Source of the DNA: Bacteroidota bacterium
GTDB taxonomy: Bacteria > Bacteroidota > Bacteroidia > Bacteroidales > F082
NCBI GenBank assembly: GCA_009773165.1
Contig: WOUZ01000004.1
Coordinates: forward strand, 1 to 64,000
Reading direction: 5' to 3'
Length of the DNA stretch: 64,000 nucleotides
Under the pieces are notes generated by a model that saw only the letters and a program-made list of their open reading frames with translations, ran no database searches and was not told where the DNA came from. Position numbers and translations under genes: made by a program. Of the stretch, positions 18,124-26,724 are shown piece after piece (position 1 is the first letter of the stretch; each line of letters starts with the position of its first letter).

Positions 18124-18434
18124 ACTTTGACACTTTCCAAATTTTGCTCTTGAACCTGCTTTTTAGTTTTGGCTGTAATTACTATCCAAATCGTTTTCAT
18201 GTTCCTGAAATGACAGGATAATAGTTAAACTTCCCAACATTAATCAATAATTGTAGAGAGTTTACCTTTGTGTTTCATGTTAAGTTATGCTTATATTACA
18301 GTATAACAGTATTTTATGAACATTAAATATTTTATCAATATTTAGGTAATCTAATGCTTTAATTCTTATATATTTGCATTGATATTTATTAAAACAAATG
18401 AATTATATCGTTTTATATTATAAAAATCGATTTT
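18124..18434. other. Gap before the cupin gene, with candidate promoter and weak operator
   Basis: This 311-base AT-rich spacer holds a -7-like TATATTTG at 18369-18376. Ten bases before that is ATTTAGGTAATCTAATGCT (18340-18358), which matches the reverse complement of the Rrf2 operator candidate at 13 of 19 positions, including the core AGGTAAT-N-TAAT. In the SBP-like promoter at 33.8 kb the corresponding spacer is nine bases. I see no gene in the rest of the spacer. Confidence 0.35.
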
Positions 18435-18758
18435 ATGAATACATTTCCAAAAGGTCAAATCGTTCAATTTCAACATGCTATAGCTTATACCGATGCTGGC
18501 ATTGTAAGCAAACAAGTTATTAAAAATGAAAAAGGCAATGTAACCCTTTTCGCCTTTAGTGAGGGTGAAGGTCTGTCTGAACACACAGCACCTTTTGATG
18601 CATTAGTGCAAGTTATTGATGGGCAAGTAAATATTAAGATCGGAGGCGAAACCTTCCTACTTACCACAGGTGACAGCATTATAATGCCTGCAAATATTTC
18701 GCATGCATTGCAGTCAATAACATCCTTTAAAATGATTTTAACAATGATTAAAGTCTGA
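18435..18758 (+). CDS. Small cupin-domain protein
   Basis: This 107-residue protein forms a single cupin_2 barrel. EGEGLSEHTAPFDALVQVIDG corresponds to cupin motif 1 (one His visible where two His and a Glu are usual), and GDSIIMPANISHAL to motif 2 with one His. The metal site may therefore be incomplete. Such small cupins occur next to electron-transfer and nitrogen-oxide genes in anaerobes, but their role is unsettled. A weak copy of the Rrf2 operator candidate upstream would put it in the same regulon as the ABC/GTPase operon. Confidence 0.75.
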   Translation: MNTFPKGQIVQFQHAIAYTDAGIVSKQVIKNEKGNVTLFAFSEGEGLSEHTAPFDALVQVIDGQVNIKIGGETFLLTTGDSIIMPANISHALQSITSFKMILTMIKV

Positions 18759-18805
18759 AAATGCCTTTTTATGTCTTATTTTTGTGAGGAGAAACATTCA
18801 CAACA

Positions 18806-19582
18806 ATGGCATTATACGACAGTTTTGGCCTTGCCTTAAGTGGTGGAGGAGCCAGAGCAATTATTCATGCAGGATTTTTACAAGCACTCGATGAAGCCCA
18901 ATTAAAACCTGCGATTATATCAGGCGCAAGCATGGGTGCTATTGTTGGTGCTATGTATTCCAGTGGAGTTGCACCTGCTGATATGCTAAAAGCAATTGTT
19001 AAACCCGAGCTAACAAAACTTCCGGCATGGATTGGTCGCAGAGGTGGAATTGGTTCACTTGTTGTCCTTAGGGAAAAACTAAGTCTCTTCCTAAGTGTTC
19101 ACACTTTTGAAGAATTACAGATTCCGTTGATAATATCAGTAACAAACCTCAATCGTGGGTGCAATGAATTGATTTCCAGTGGAAACCTGATTGATTGGGT
19201 TGTTGCATCGGCTTCAATCCCTATTTTGTTTCAGCCGGTGGTGATCAACAATTATTATTATGTGGATGGAGGTCTCACGAATAACCTTCCGATTAATTGC
19301 CTTCGAAAAGAAAAAAGGTTGGTTATTGCATTGGAATCCAATCATTTGGAGGAAGTTGACACTGCATTTGATTCAATTAAAACTGTAAGTGAGAGGGTGC
19401 TTTTTCTAGGTGTTAACAATACATTGAAAGATCAGATTGATGGTTGCGACCTTTTTATTGACGCCCCTGAAGTTCGCAAATATGGTATTTTCGACTTTCA
19501 ATTTGCTGACAAGCTTTTCCAAATCGGCTACACTATTGGAAAAAGAAACATCGAAAGAATCCTAAAAATGCTCGAAAGTTAG
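18806..19582 (+). CDS. Patatin-like phospholipase
   Basis: The 258-residue protein has all patatin signatures: the oxyanion loop LSGGGARAIIHAG at the N-terminus, the nucleophile elbow GASMGA (G-x-S-x-G) and the catalytic Asp in VDGGLTNNLPI. It should be a Ser-Asp dyad lipid acyl hydrolase of the RssA type. No signal peptide is seen, so it is cytoplasmic or peripherally membrane-bound. It starts 47 bases behind the cupin gene, with a TATTTTTG box in between. Confidence 0.9.
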   Translation: MALYDSFGLALSGGGARAIIHAGFLQALDEAQLKPAIISGASMGAIVGAMYSSGVAPADMLKAIVKPELTKLPAWIGRRGGIGSLVVLREKLSLFLSVHTFEELQIPLIISVTNLNRGCNELISSGNLIDWVVASASIPILFQPVVINNYYYVDGGLTNNLPINCLRKEKRLVIALESNHLEEVDTAFDSIKTVSERVLFLGVNNTLKDQIDGCDLFIDAPEVRKYGIFDFQFADKLFQIGYTIGKRNIERILKMLES

Positions 19583-19766
19583 CTTGGACTTTACCATCCA
19601 CAGTCTAAAAATTAATTGCAAATAAATTTCAAATTACTCTATAAAGCCAACATTATAATGAATCAGGAGGTATTATTGCTTGTTATTTGGTTAGAAAATC
19701 AAAAGCGCTCTTTATCCTGAATCATTTTTTTGCTAACTTAGCGAAAAATCAAAACGTATAGATTCG

Positions 19767-21239
19767 ATGCAGATAACGCTTGAGCATTTCTTATTGGTAT
19801 CCTCTATCCTATTGTTAATCAGTGTTCTGGCTGGCAGAACATCTTACAATTATGGAGTTCCTACCTTATTGCTTTTTATTGCAATAGGGATGCTGGCTGG
19901 TTCGGAAGGTATCGGTAAGATTTATTTTGACAACCCGCAAATTGCGCAGTTTTTAGGAGTCATCTCACTCAATTTCATTCTTTTCTCAGGTGGACTTGAC
20001 ACAAACTGGACATCTATTAAACCTATATTGCGCAAAGGAATCACATTGTCAACTGCAGGCGTTTTTCTTACTGCCGCAATTGTAGGCCTTTTTGTTTGGG
20101 CCATCACTGATTTCACCATTTATGAAAGTTTGTTGCTCGGTTCAATTGTTTCTTCAACGGATGCCGCTGCTGTATTTTCAATTTTACGATCTAAAAATGT
20201 TGCTCTGAAAAGTCAGTTAAGGCCAACCCTCGAACTTGAAAGCGGCAGTAACGATCCAATGGCTTATGTACTTATGTTATCATTTCTTGGTTTAGTGGTG
20301 AATCAGGATCAGGAGTTGGCTTCCCTTATTCCTTTGTTCTTGAAGCAGATGTTAATAGGAGCTGTCATAGGCCTGGCTTTTGGAAGGATAAGTAAATGGC
20401 TGATAAATAATATCAAACTTGGCTTTGAGGGTCTTTACCCAGTTTTGGTTATTACTTTAATGCTTTTAACTTACTCATTAACACAAGTTTTAAGCGGAAA
20501 TGGTTTTCTGGCTGTTTATCTTACTGCTGTATATGTTGGTAATCAACACTTTATACATAAGAAAACAATCCTAAAAGTGTTTGATGGATTGGCTTGGCTT
20601 ATGCAAATAATACTCTTTTTAACCTTGGGATTACTTGTATATCCCTCAGAAATTATACCTGTAATAGGTATTGGCTTGCTTATTTCACTGTTTCTAATTT
20701 TTGTAGCTCGTCCTTTAAGTGTATTTATCAGCATGAGTGCTTTTAAAATGACTTTTCAGGAAAAAACATTTCTTTCTTGGGTTGGTTTAAGAGGAGCTGT
20801 TCCAATTGTTTTTGCGACCTATCCCCTCTTATCCGGAATTGAAAAAGCAGATTTAATCTTTAATATCGTATTCTTTATCTCGGTAACTTCAGTTCTCATT
20901 CAAGGCACGACCCTATCAACGTTAGCCCGATGGTTGCATCTTGAAGTACCTGAAGGTGAGAAGAAAAGCTACCCTTTGGATGACTTTTTAACTGAACCAA
21001 AGGGAGCATTCCTCGAGGAATTTTTAATCAACCCGGAGCATACCGCAGTTGGAAAGAAAATAGTTGAACTGAATTTCCCTGAAAACGCAATTATTGCAAT
21101 GATTCAACGTGAAGGTGAGTATCTTACACCAAACGGAATGACCAAAATAGAAATAAATGACAAGCTTTTTATCCTTTCAGGAAGTAAAGATGTGATGAAT
21201 GAAGTTATTAGCTGTTTTTCAAAAGAAGGGAAACGCTAA
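19767..21239 (+). CDS. Potassium/proton antiporter, CPA1 family (NhaP2/CvrA-like)
   Basis: This 490-residue protein has about twelve membrane helices in the first 385 residues followed by a soluble RCK_C/TrkA_C domain (about residues 400-490, from LEEFLINPEHTAVGKKIVEL). The helix motif SSTDAAAVFSILRS and ELESGSNDPMAY are diagnostic of the NhaP2/CvrA branch, which exports K+ in exchange for protons. The C-terminal domain probably senses nucleotide or ion levels. It has its own upstream spacer of 184 bases and is convergent with purE. Confidence 0.9.
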   Translation: MQITLEHFLLVSSILLLISVLAGRTSYNYGVPTLLLFIAIGMLAGSEGIGKIYFDNPQIAQFLGVISLNFILFSGGLDTNWTSIKPILRKGITLSTAGVFLTAAIVGLFVWAITDFTIYESLLLGSIVSSTDAAAVFSILRSKNVALKSQLRPTLELESGSNDPMAYVLMLSFLGLVVNQDQELASLIPLFLKQMLIGAVIGLAFGRISKWLINNIKLGFEGLYPVLVITLMLLTYSLTQVLSGNGFLAVYLTAVYVGNQHFIHKKTILKVFDGLAWLMQIILFLTLGLLVYPSEIIPVIGIGLLISLFLIFVARPLSVFISMSAFKMTFQEKTFLSWVGLRGAVPIVFATYPLLSGIEKADLIFNIVFFISVTSVLIQGTTLSTLARWLHLEVPEGEKKSYPLDDFLTEPKGAFLEEFLINPEHTAVGKKIVELNFPENAIIAMIQREGEYLTPNGMTKIEINDKLFILSGSKDVMNEVISCFSKEGKR

Positions 21240-21267
21240 TTGACATTCATTTTCAAATGACTTATGG

Positions 21268-21777
21268 CTAGATGTGCAGATTCTTCGAAGCCTTTTCAAG
21301 CACGGTCTCCGTCTGTGTTTTCATAAAAGCTTCCATCTTTTTTCTTACAGTCATGTCAAAAGCTCCAATGATGCGTGCTGCTAAAATTCCTGCATTAGCC
21401 GCACCATTAATAGCTACAGTTGCAACCGGTATTCCTTTAGGCATCTGCACTATAGATAACAGTGAATCAATACCTTCAATCGAATTGGAAGATTTTACAG
21501 GAACACCTATGACAGGAAGTGGTGTTAAACTAGCCACCATTCCAGGAAGATGCGCTGCTCCCCCTGCTCCGGCAATAATTACTAAAATTCCTCTTTCGGC
21601 AGCCTCCCTGGCAAACTGAACCATGTATTCCGGAGTCCGGTGAGCAGAAACAACCCGAATCTCATAATCAATTCCAAAGAAAGTCAAGCGTTCAGCTGCC
21701 TCTTTCATTATTGGTAAATCGGAATCCGATCCCATAATTATGCTAACCATAATGTTCTGTTTGGATGAATTTTTCAT
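21268..21777 (-). CDS. purE: N5-carboxyaminoimidazole ribonucleotide mutase
   Basis: PurE moves the carboxylate of N5-CAIR to C4 in purine biosynthesis. The 169 residues contain [23 protein letters not shown] with the catalytic His, and [14 protein letters not shown], all typical of class I PurE. It lies 16 bases downstream of purK on the same strand. The pair makes the two-step CAIR route complete. Confidence 0.97.
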   Translation of the reverse strand: MKNSSKQNIMVSIIMGSDSDLPIMKEAAERLTFFGIDYEIRVVSAHRTPEYMVQFAREAAERGILVIIAGAGGAAHLPGMVASLTPLPVIGVPVKSSNSIEGIDSLLSIVQMPKGIPVATVAINGAANAGILAARIIGAFDMTVRKKMEAFMKTQTETVLEKASKNLHI

Positions 21778-21793
21778 AGTTATCTATTGAATT

Positions 21794-22948
21794 TTAAGCT
21801 TCAACTTTCAACGTTTTAAGCACAAAATCAGCTTTTTCCAAAGCCTCCTCTGGTGTTTTGGCCAAAATTGTGGCGTGACCCATTTTTCGATAAGGACGTG
21901 TTTGCTTCTTACCGTAGATATGTAATTTAACACCTTCTACCATTAATACCTCATTCAAGCCCTTATAAATCACCTGACCAGAAAACCCCTCACTACCCAG
22001 AATATTTACCATAACTGCTGGCATTTTCAGGTTGGTTGAACCGGGATGATAGCCGAAAATAGCTCTCAAATGCTGTTCATACTGTGAAGTAAGTGCACTT
22101 TCAATGGTGTGATGTCCACTATTGTGAGGTCGTGGTGCAACTTCATTTATTAACAAATGATTTTGTTTATCAATAAAAAACTCAACAGCTAAAAGACCTA
22201 TAATACCCAGATCCTCTGCAGTTTTAATAGCTAAAGCTGAAGCTATTTTTTCAATCTGATGTGAAATACGCGCAGGTGATAGTAGTGACTCAACCAAATT
22301 AGCAACAGGATTAAAAACCATTTCCACAGCTGGATAACAACTCGTTTCACCATTTGCATTACGTGAAACTATAACTGCAATTTCTAAAGCATCCTCTACA
22401 AAATCTTCAACCAGGGAAGGCACATCAAATAATTGTTTCAAATCTTCTTCATTTCTGGCAATAAGAACTCCTTGTCCATCATATCCTGACAGTCTGATTT
22501 TTTGTACAAAAGGTAATCTGATCTGTCCTTGATTTATTGCATCCCTGACTTCAGAAGCATTCTGAAACAGCTTAAATGGCGCTGTAGGCAAGTCATGCTC
22601 AAGATAAAACAACTTCTGTAGTCCTTTATCTCTTATGATTCGCAAACAAGATGGCTGTGGCAGCACAGGAATACCTGATTGTTCCAGTTTCTCAACAGCT
22701 TCAATATTAACCCCTTCTATTTCAATAGTGATCATATCAAGACCTTCGGCAAACTTCATTACTGTATCAAAATCACGAAATGAACCTTGAACAAAATGTG
22801 TAGAAACACCAGATGCTGATGCCTCCGAGTCAGGATCAAGCACACAGGTAGTTATGTCCCAGCTGCTTGCAGCTTGACACAGCATCTTTCCCAACTGTCC
22901 GCCTCCCAATATCCCAAGCTTAAAATCGGAACTTATCGTTTGTCTCAT
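21794..22948 (-). CDS. purK: 5-(carboxyamino)imidazole ribonucleotide synthase
   Basis: PurK is an ATP-grasp enzyme that carboxylates AIR with bicarbonate. The 384 residues begin with LGILGGGQLGKMLCQAA, the nucleotide-binding start of the family, and contain EFFIDKQNHLLINEVAPRPHNSGHHT, of which EVAPRPHNSGH is the catalytic signature. A TATTTTTG -7-like box lies upstream; the nearest TTG is 22 bases away, slightly too far. Confidence 0.96.
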   Translation of the reverse strand: MRQTISSDFKLGILGGGQLGKMLCQAASSWDITTCVLDPDSEASASGVSTHFVQGSFRDFDTVMKFAEGLDMITIEIEGVNIEAVEKLEQSGIPVLPQPSCLRIIRDKGLQKLFYLEHDLPTAPFKLFQNASEVRDAINQGQIRLPFVQKIRLSGYDGQGVLIARNEEDLKQLFDVPSLVEDFVEDALEIAVIVSRNANGETSCYPAVEMVFNPVANLVESLLSPARISHQIEKIASALAIKTAEDLGIIGLLAVEFFIDKQNHLLINEVAPRPHNSGHHTIESALTSQYEQHLRAIFGYHPGSTNLKMPAVMVNILGSEGFSGQVIYKGLNEVLMVEGVKLHIYGKKQTRPYRKMGHATILAKTPEEALEKADFVLKTLKVEA

Positions 22949-23110
22949 ATAGAATTTTATGGATTATCATTCGCTCTTATACTGGCAAAAATACCATATT
23001 TCTTCCTATTGAAAGCAACGAAACTTTCAAGACCATTATTCAGCTGTTCTTTTCCGATTATCGTGATATTTCCGAAAAAGAATTGTTTCAAATAAATAGT
23101 AAGCTAAACT

Positions 23111-23368
23111 TTATTCTGTATGTAAACTTAATAATTTGGCATCTACAGACTTAACGAGATTAAGTTTTCTTTCGATTTCCTGCATATTCTCCAAATCGCC
23201 GGTGAGTTCAAGAAAAATCAACCCACTTTGTGAGCAATTATCCAGAACATCGTCATGCAAACCAAGGCGTGTTTTAATAAAACATCCCCAACCTGTGAGT
23301 ATTTTCTGAACTTTATCAGCTGCTTCTTGTCTCGATCCAATAAGGATCAACATTACATGTCTGGTCAT
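23111..23368 (-). CDS. Small ACT-fold protein resembling TM1266 family
   Basis: This 85-residue protein has the beta-alpha-beta-beta-alpha-beta outline of ACT/ferredoxin-like regulators (HVMLILIGSRQEAADKVQKI, IKTRLGLHDD, GLIFLELTGD, VDAKLLSLHTE). Spacing and the R-x-G-x-x segment resemble the TM1266-type proteins called iron-only hydrogenase system regulators. No hydrogenase gene is in the window, so a link to H2 metabolism is only inferred from the family name. It is a single gene between purK and the ATP-grasp protein. Confidence 0.6.
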   Translation of the reverse strand: MTRHVMLILIGSRQEAADKVQKILTGWGCFIKTRLGLHDDVLDNCSQSGLIFLELTGDLENMQEIERKLNLVKSVDAKLLSLHTE

Positions 23369-23509
23369 TGTGAAGTGTATTGTTAAGTAATTAACAAATA
23401 TACAGCTATTCCATTCCCAAAATCAAAATCTGGTAGTTCAAAACCTAATTTAGAAAAATTATAAAAAGCAACTAATTGGCTTTCAATAATTTTTCGATTT
23501 AAGCTAGAA

Positions 23510-26509
23510 TTATCCTTTAACCTTTTCAAAATCCATTCCATCTTTTAAAATCACACCTTTGTTGTGCTTTCCATCGATGGCAATGGTAATCTGCTTTTCA
23601 AACCTGATATGCCTTATGAACTCATCTTCATAAATAACCTCTTGTTTGTCAAGATATTCCAAGTCGTAAAACCCATCATGGATAAAAGGATTTATAGTAA
23701 AATACCCCACTCCAAAAGAGGTAAGATTTTGAAAAAAGTGCGTGCCCTGACTTGGATCAATGCGATAATTTTCTAAACCTGACTCGATGATTACACGTGC
23801 AGCTGAAATCTGAGGCCATTTTACAGGAATACCAAGCCATGGATCACTTGAACCCCATCGTCCAGGACCTACTAACACATAATTCTTCCCTTCGAGTAAA
23901 AATTTATCATTTATTTGTCCGACTAAAGCAGCAATTTCGCGTGTTTTTGAAGAATCAAAAGTTTGTGGCTTCACATACACAAAATCGAAAATATTATTAA
24001 TTATACCATTACCAAGTGTGTGCTCAGCTCTGATCAACATTTTTTCTTTTTCAATCCCATCAAGATCTAGTTCAATTGTCTCGTCGATATTTACAATCGG
24101 ACGAATCTGCAACACATAAAACATCTTTTGAACACCAACAGGCTTATTCAACTCAATAGCAAACTCTATTTCTATCGGTTTGCCCATTTCTTTTTGACCA
24201 GTCTCCAAAACCAATTGAAGAATTTCAGCTAGCGGAAATGTGTTGTATTTCAATATGTTAGCAAAAGTAACAAGTCGTTTCCCATCCTCCTGAAATCCAT
24301 CTCTCAACACATTGCTATGATAATCGTAGGTTGAGCAGATAAGTTTCATTACACCATCTTTTTCAGCTTCAACAATCCTTAACTGTAGCAAGTTGGCCGA
24401 CTCATCAGGGGTAATTTTAAAACTTTCAGGATCGAGATTCAGCGCATAAAAAACCTTTTGTGTTTCACGTAATGCAAGGTCAGGCTGTGAAGTTTGCAAC
24501 ACTTTTTGAGGGAACTTGGGTGAAAAACGCAATGTTTGTCCTCCGTCAACGATATGTTTTCCAAGTCCCAGCGCGATATTTGCTATACCATCTTCAGGTT
24601 TCTCTGGTCCAATAGGATAAAAATTTATCGACCTGGCAACACCGGAACAAGCTGGATAGTAACGAGTTCCATATGATTTCCCACAGACTTCCTGCAGCAC
24701 TATTCCCATTTTCTCTTCATCAATCACATTTTTAGTGGCCATCATATAGGCTTTGGAGTCCTTAAAAAATGCACTCGCATAAACACTTTTGATGGCATTG
24801 CTCAATAATTTGATCATGGTGCGTTCATCATTCTCCACAATAGGTATCATGTAAGTACTGTAAATACCTGCAAACGGCTGATAATGTGAATCTTCTAAAA
24901 GACTCGAAGAACGCACAGCCAAAGGATTCCGGATAACTGAAATCAGAGTATACAAATCTTCATGAATACGAAAAGGAAGGCGAGCCTCGATGAACTGACG
25001 CAAAATCTCTTCATCAGAATATTCATCAGACAATGCAATGGAGTACAAATTATTCTCCTCCATAAATTCATCAAAGATATCGGTGCATAAAACAACAGTA
25101 CGCGGAATCCCAATAGTAACACCTTCATATCTGTCATACAGTCTGTTACGTTTAATTAAAGAATCAAGAAACGCAAGACCGCGGGCTTTCCCTCCAATAG
25201 ACCCCTGCCCTATCCGTGTAAAAGATAAGTATTCATCAAAACTCTCACGATTAAACTCAGCAATAACACCCCGCGCTTTATTTAAACGAAAAGTGGCTAT
25301 AGCGTCAAAAACAAACCTTTTAATGTCGTCACAGTCGGAAAAATCTTCAGGTGAGAACATTTTAAATAAATCAGCTAACGGAAATAAAGCTCTGGCCCTG
25401 AGCCACTTTGATAAATGATTGCGTTCGATATGATATTGAAGCGATTCATTAGGAACCTGAAATATCTTTTCTTGCATTGATTTCAGATCGTTAGCCCTTA
25501 AAACCTCCATGCCGGTAGCAGGGTCTTTAAAAACAAAGTCACCGAAAGCGAAATATTCGCGAATAAACCGTCTGAGTTCTATTGAAAGTGATTTTGAGTT
25601 CTTATTTATAAAACCAACCTTGATTTGTTTTGCAATCTCTTCGTTCTCATCATCGGAAGATTGCAAAAGTAGTGGCATGAATTTATCATTCTTTTTTACC
25701 ACCTGACATAAACGAATACCAGCTTCCGGATCGGTTTTACCTTCTCGTTCGTATGAAATATCAGATATGATTCCCAGCAAATTTCCTTTGAATTTCTTAT
25801 ACAAACTGATTGCCTCTTCGTAATTGGTTGCCAGTAGAATCTTAGGGCGTCCACGCATGCGTAGTGTTTTCTGATGCTCGTTTAGACCCTCAGTCATAAA
25901 TGATTTTGACTGTTTAAAAATGATTTTATAAATATTTGGCAAATAGCTGCTATAAAACCTTACCGAGTCTTCAACAAGTATAATACATTGAACACCAATA
26001 TCAACGATATCGTGATCTGCATTCATCCGGTCTTCGATCAGCTTAATGATCGCAAGCAAAATATCAGCATTTCCTAACCAATTAAAAACATAATCAATTG
26101 ATTTTAAATCCTTTCTATCGATGCGGATACTCAATTCTCTTGAAAGTGGCGCTAACACCACAATTGGGATGTCTTCGTAGCTTTTCTTTATCTTCTCGGC
26201 CAGTTCATATGTTTGTTTTTCTTGTGAGCTTAACATAATAATGACCAAATCAATGGTTTCATCTGCCAGGGTTTTCATGACTTCTTCCTGTGTACTTACA
26301 AGAATGAAAGTTGGTGGATAACGAAGGTTCAGAGAAACATATTCATTGAATATTTGCTCATCAATACGACCGTCTTCTTCGAGCATAAAAGCATCATATA
26401 CGGATGAAACAAGCAAAACATGATAGATTCGCTTCTTCATCAGACTGATAAACGGCGTATCATTAAAAAGGTGGTTTTTCTTGTGAAAATCGAATCGGGC
26501 TGGAACCAT
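23510..26509 (-). CDS. REC-REC-PPDK_N (ATP-grasp) protein of PEP-synthase family
   Basis: This 999-residue protein begins with two receiver-like domains (about residues 25-160 and 170-330; the second has an ILVEDSVRFY start and ISDIS as possible phosphoacceptor). A PPDK_N ATP-grasp domain follows (about 435-850), with GQGSIGGKARGLAFLDSL and NPLAVRSSSLLEDSHYQPFA. The swivelling phospho-His domain and the C-terminal PEP/pyruvate barrel of PEP synthase are absent, so it cannot catalyse the full reaction. The C-terminal 150 residues (GPGRWGSSDPWLGIPV) are not recognised. The product may be a phosphate-transferring signalling protein. TATCTTTG upstream is a possible -7 box. It lies downstream of the nrfA terminator and is probably transcribed separately. 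Confidence 0.8.
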   Translation of the reverse strand: MVPARFDFHKKNHLFNDTPFISLMKKRIYHVLLVSSVYDAFMLEEDGRIDEQIFNEYVSLNLRYPPTFILVSTQEEVMKTLADETIDLVIIMLSSQEKQTYELAEKIKKSYEDIPIVVLAPLSRELSIRIDRKDLKSIDYVFNWLGNADILLAIIKLIEDRMNADHDIVDIGVQCIILVEDSVRFYSSYLPNIYKIIFKQSKSFMTEGLNEHQKTLRMRGRPKILLATNYEEAISLYKKFKGNLLGIISDISYEREGKTDPEAGIRLCQVVKKNDKFMPLLLQSSDDENEEIAKQIKVGFINKNSKSLSIELRRFIREYFAFGDFVFKDPATGMEVLRANDLKSMQEKIFQVPNESLQYHIERNHLSKWLRARALFPLADLFKMFSPEDFSDCDDIKRFVFDAIATFRLNKARGVIAEFNRESFDEYLSFTRIGQGSIGGKARGLAFLDSLIKRNRLYDRYEGVTIGIPRTVVLCTDIFDEFMEENNLYSIALSDEYSDEEILRQFIEARLPFRIHEDLYTLISVIRNPLAVRSSSLLEDSHYQPFAGIYSTYMIPIVENDERTMIKLLSNAIKSVYASAFFKDSKAYMMATKNVIDEEKMGIVLQEVCGKSYGTRYYPACSGVARSINFYPIGPEKPEDGIANIALGLGKHIVDGGQTLRFSPKFPQKVLQTSQPDLALRETQKVFYALNLDPESFKITPDESANLLQLRIVEAEKDGVMKLICSTYDYHSNVLRDGFQEDGKRLVTFANILKYNTFPLAEILQLVLETGQKEMGKPIEIEFAIELNKPVGVQKMFYVLQIRPIVNIDETIELDLDGIEKEKMLIRAEHTLGNGIINNIFDFVYVKPQTFDSSKTREIAALVGQINDKFLLEGKNYVLVGPGRWGSSDPWLGIPVKWPQISAARVIIESGLENYRIDPSQGTHFFQNLTSFGVGYFTINPFIHDGFYDLEYLDKQEVIYEDEFIRHIRFEKQITIAIDGKHNKGVILKDGMDFEKVKG

Positions 26510-26581
26510 AGCTCTATTGTTAGTATGTTGCTTTGCAAAGATACATTTTAGGGCTTTGAATCAGCACAACTTCTTGAATCA

Positions 26582-26623
26582 CTAAAAAACTTCTTAATTT
26601 CCTTTGATGGAAACTAAGAAGTT
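26582..26623 (-). terminator. Intrinsic terminator after nrfA
   Basis: On the plus strand AACTTCTTAATTTCC (26588-26602) and GGAAACTAAGAAGTT (26609-26623) pair over 15 positions with one mismatch and a six-base loop. Read on the minus strand, the hairpin is followed directly by TTTTTTAGT, so it ends the nrfHA transcript about 100 bases after the nrfA stop. Confidence 0.8.
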
Positions 26624-26724
26624 ATCTTAAATTGTTATAAACAACCACAAGTGAGTAAAGAGACACTAACTCTACCTAGCTTGAAAGCCTTTATGTGACT
26701 GATATTTATAATTTGAATAAGCCC

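Noticed and set aside
25038-25418. A 126-codon plus-strand frame
   Set aside because: It is antisense to the ATP-grasp domain of the 999-residue protein.
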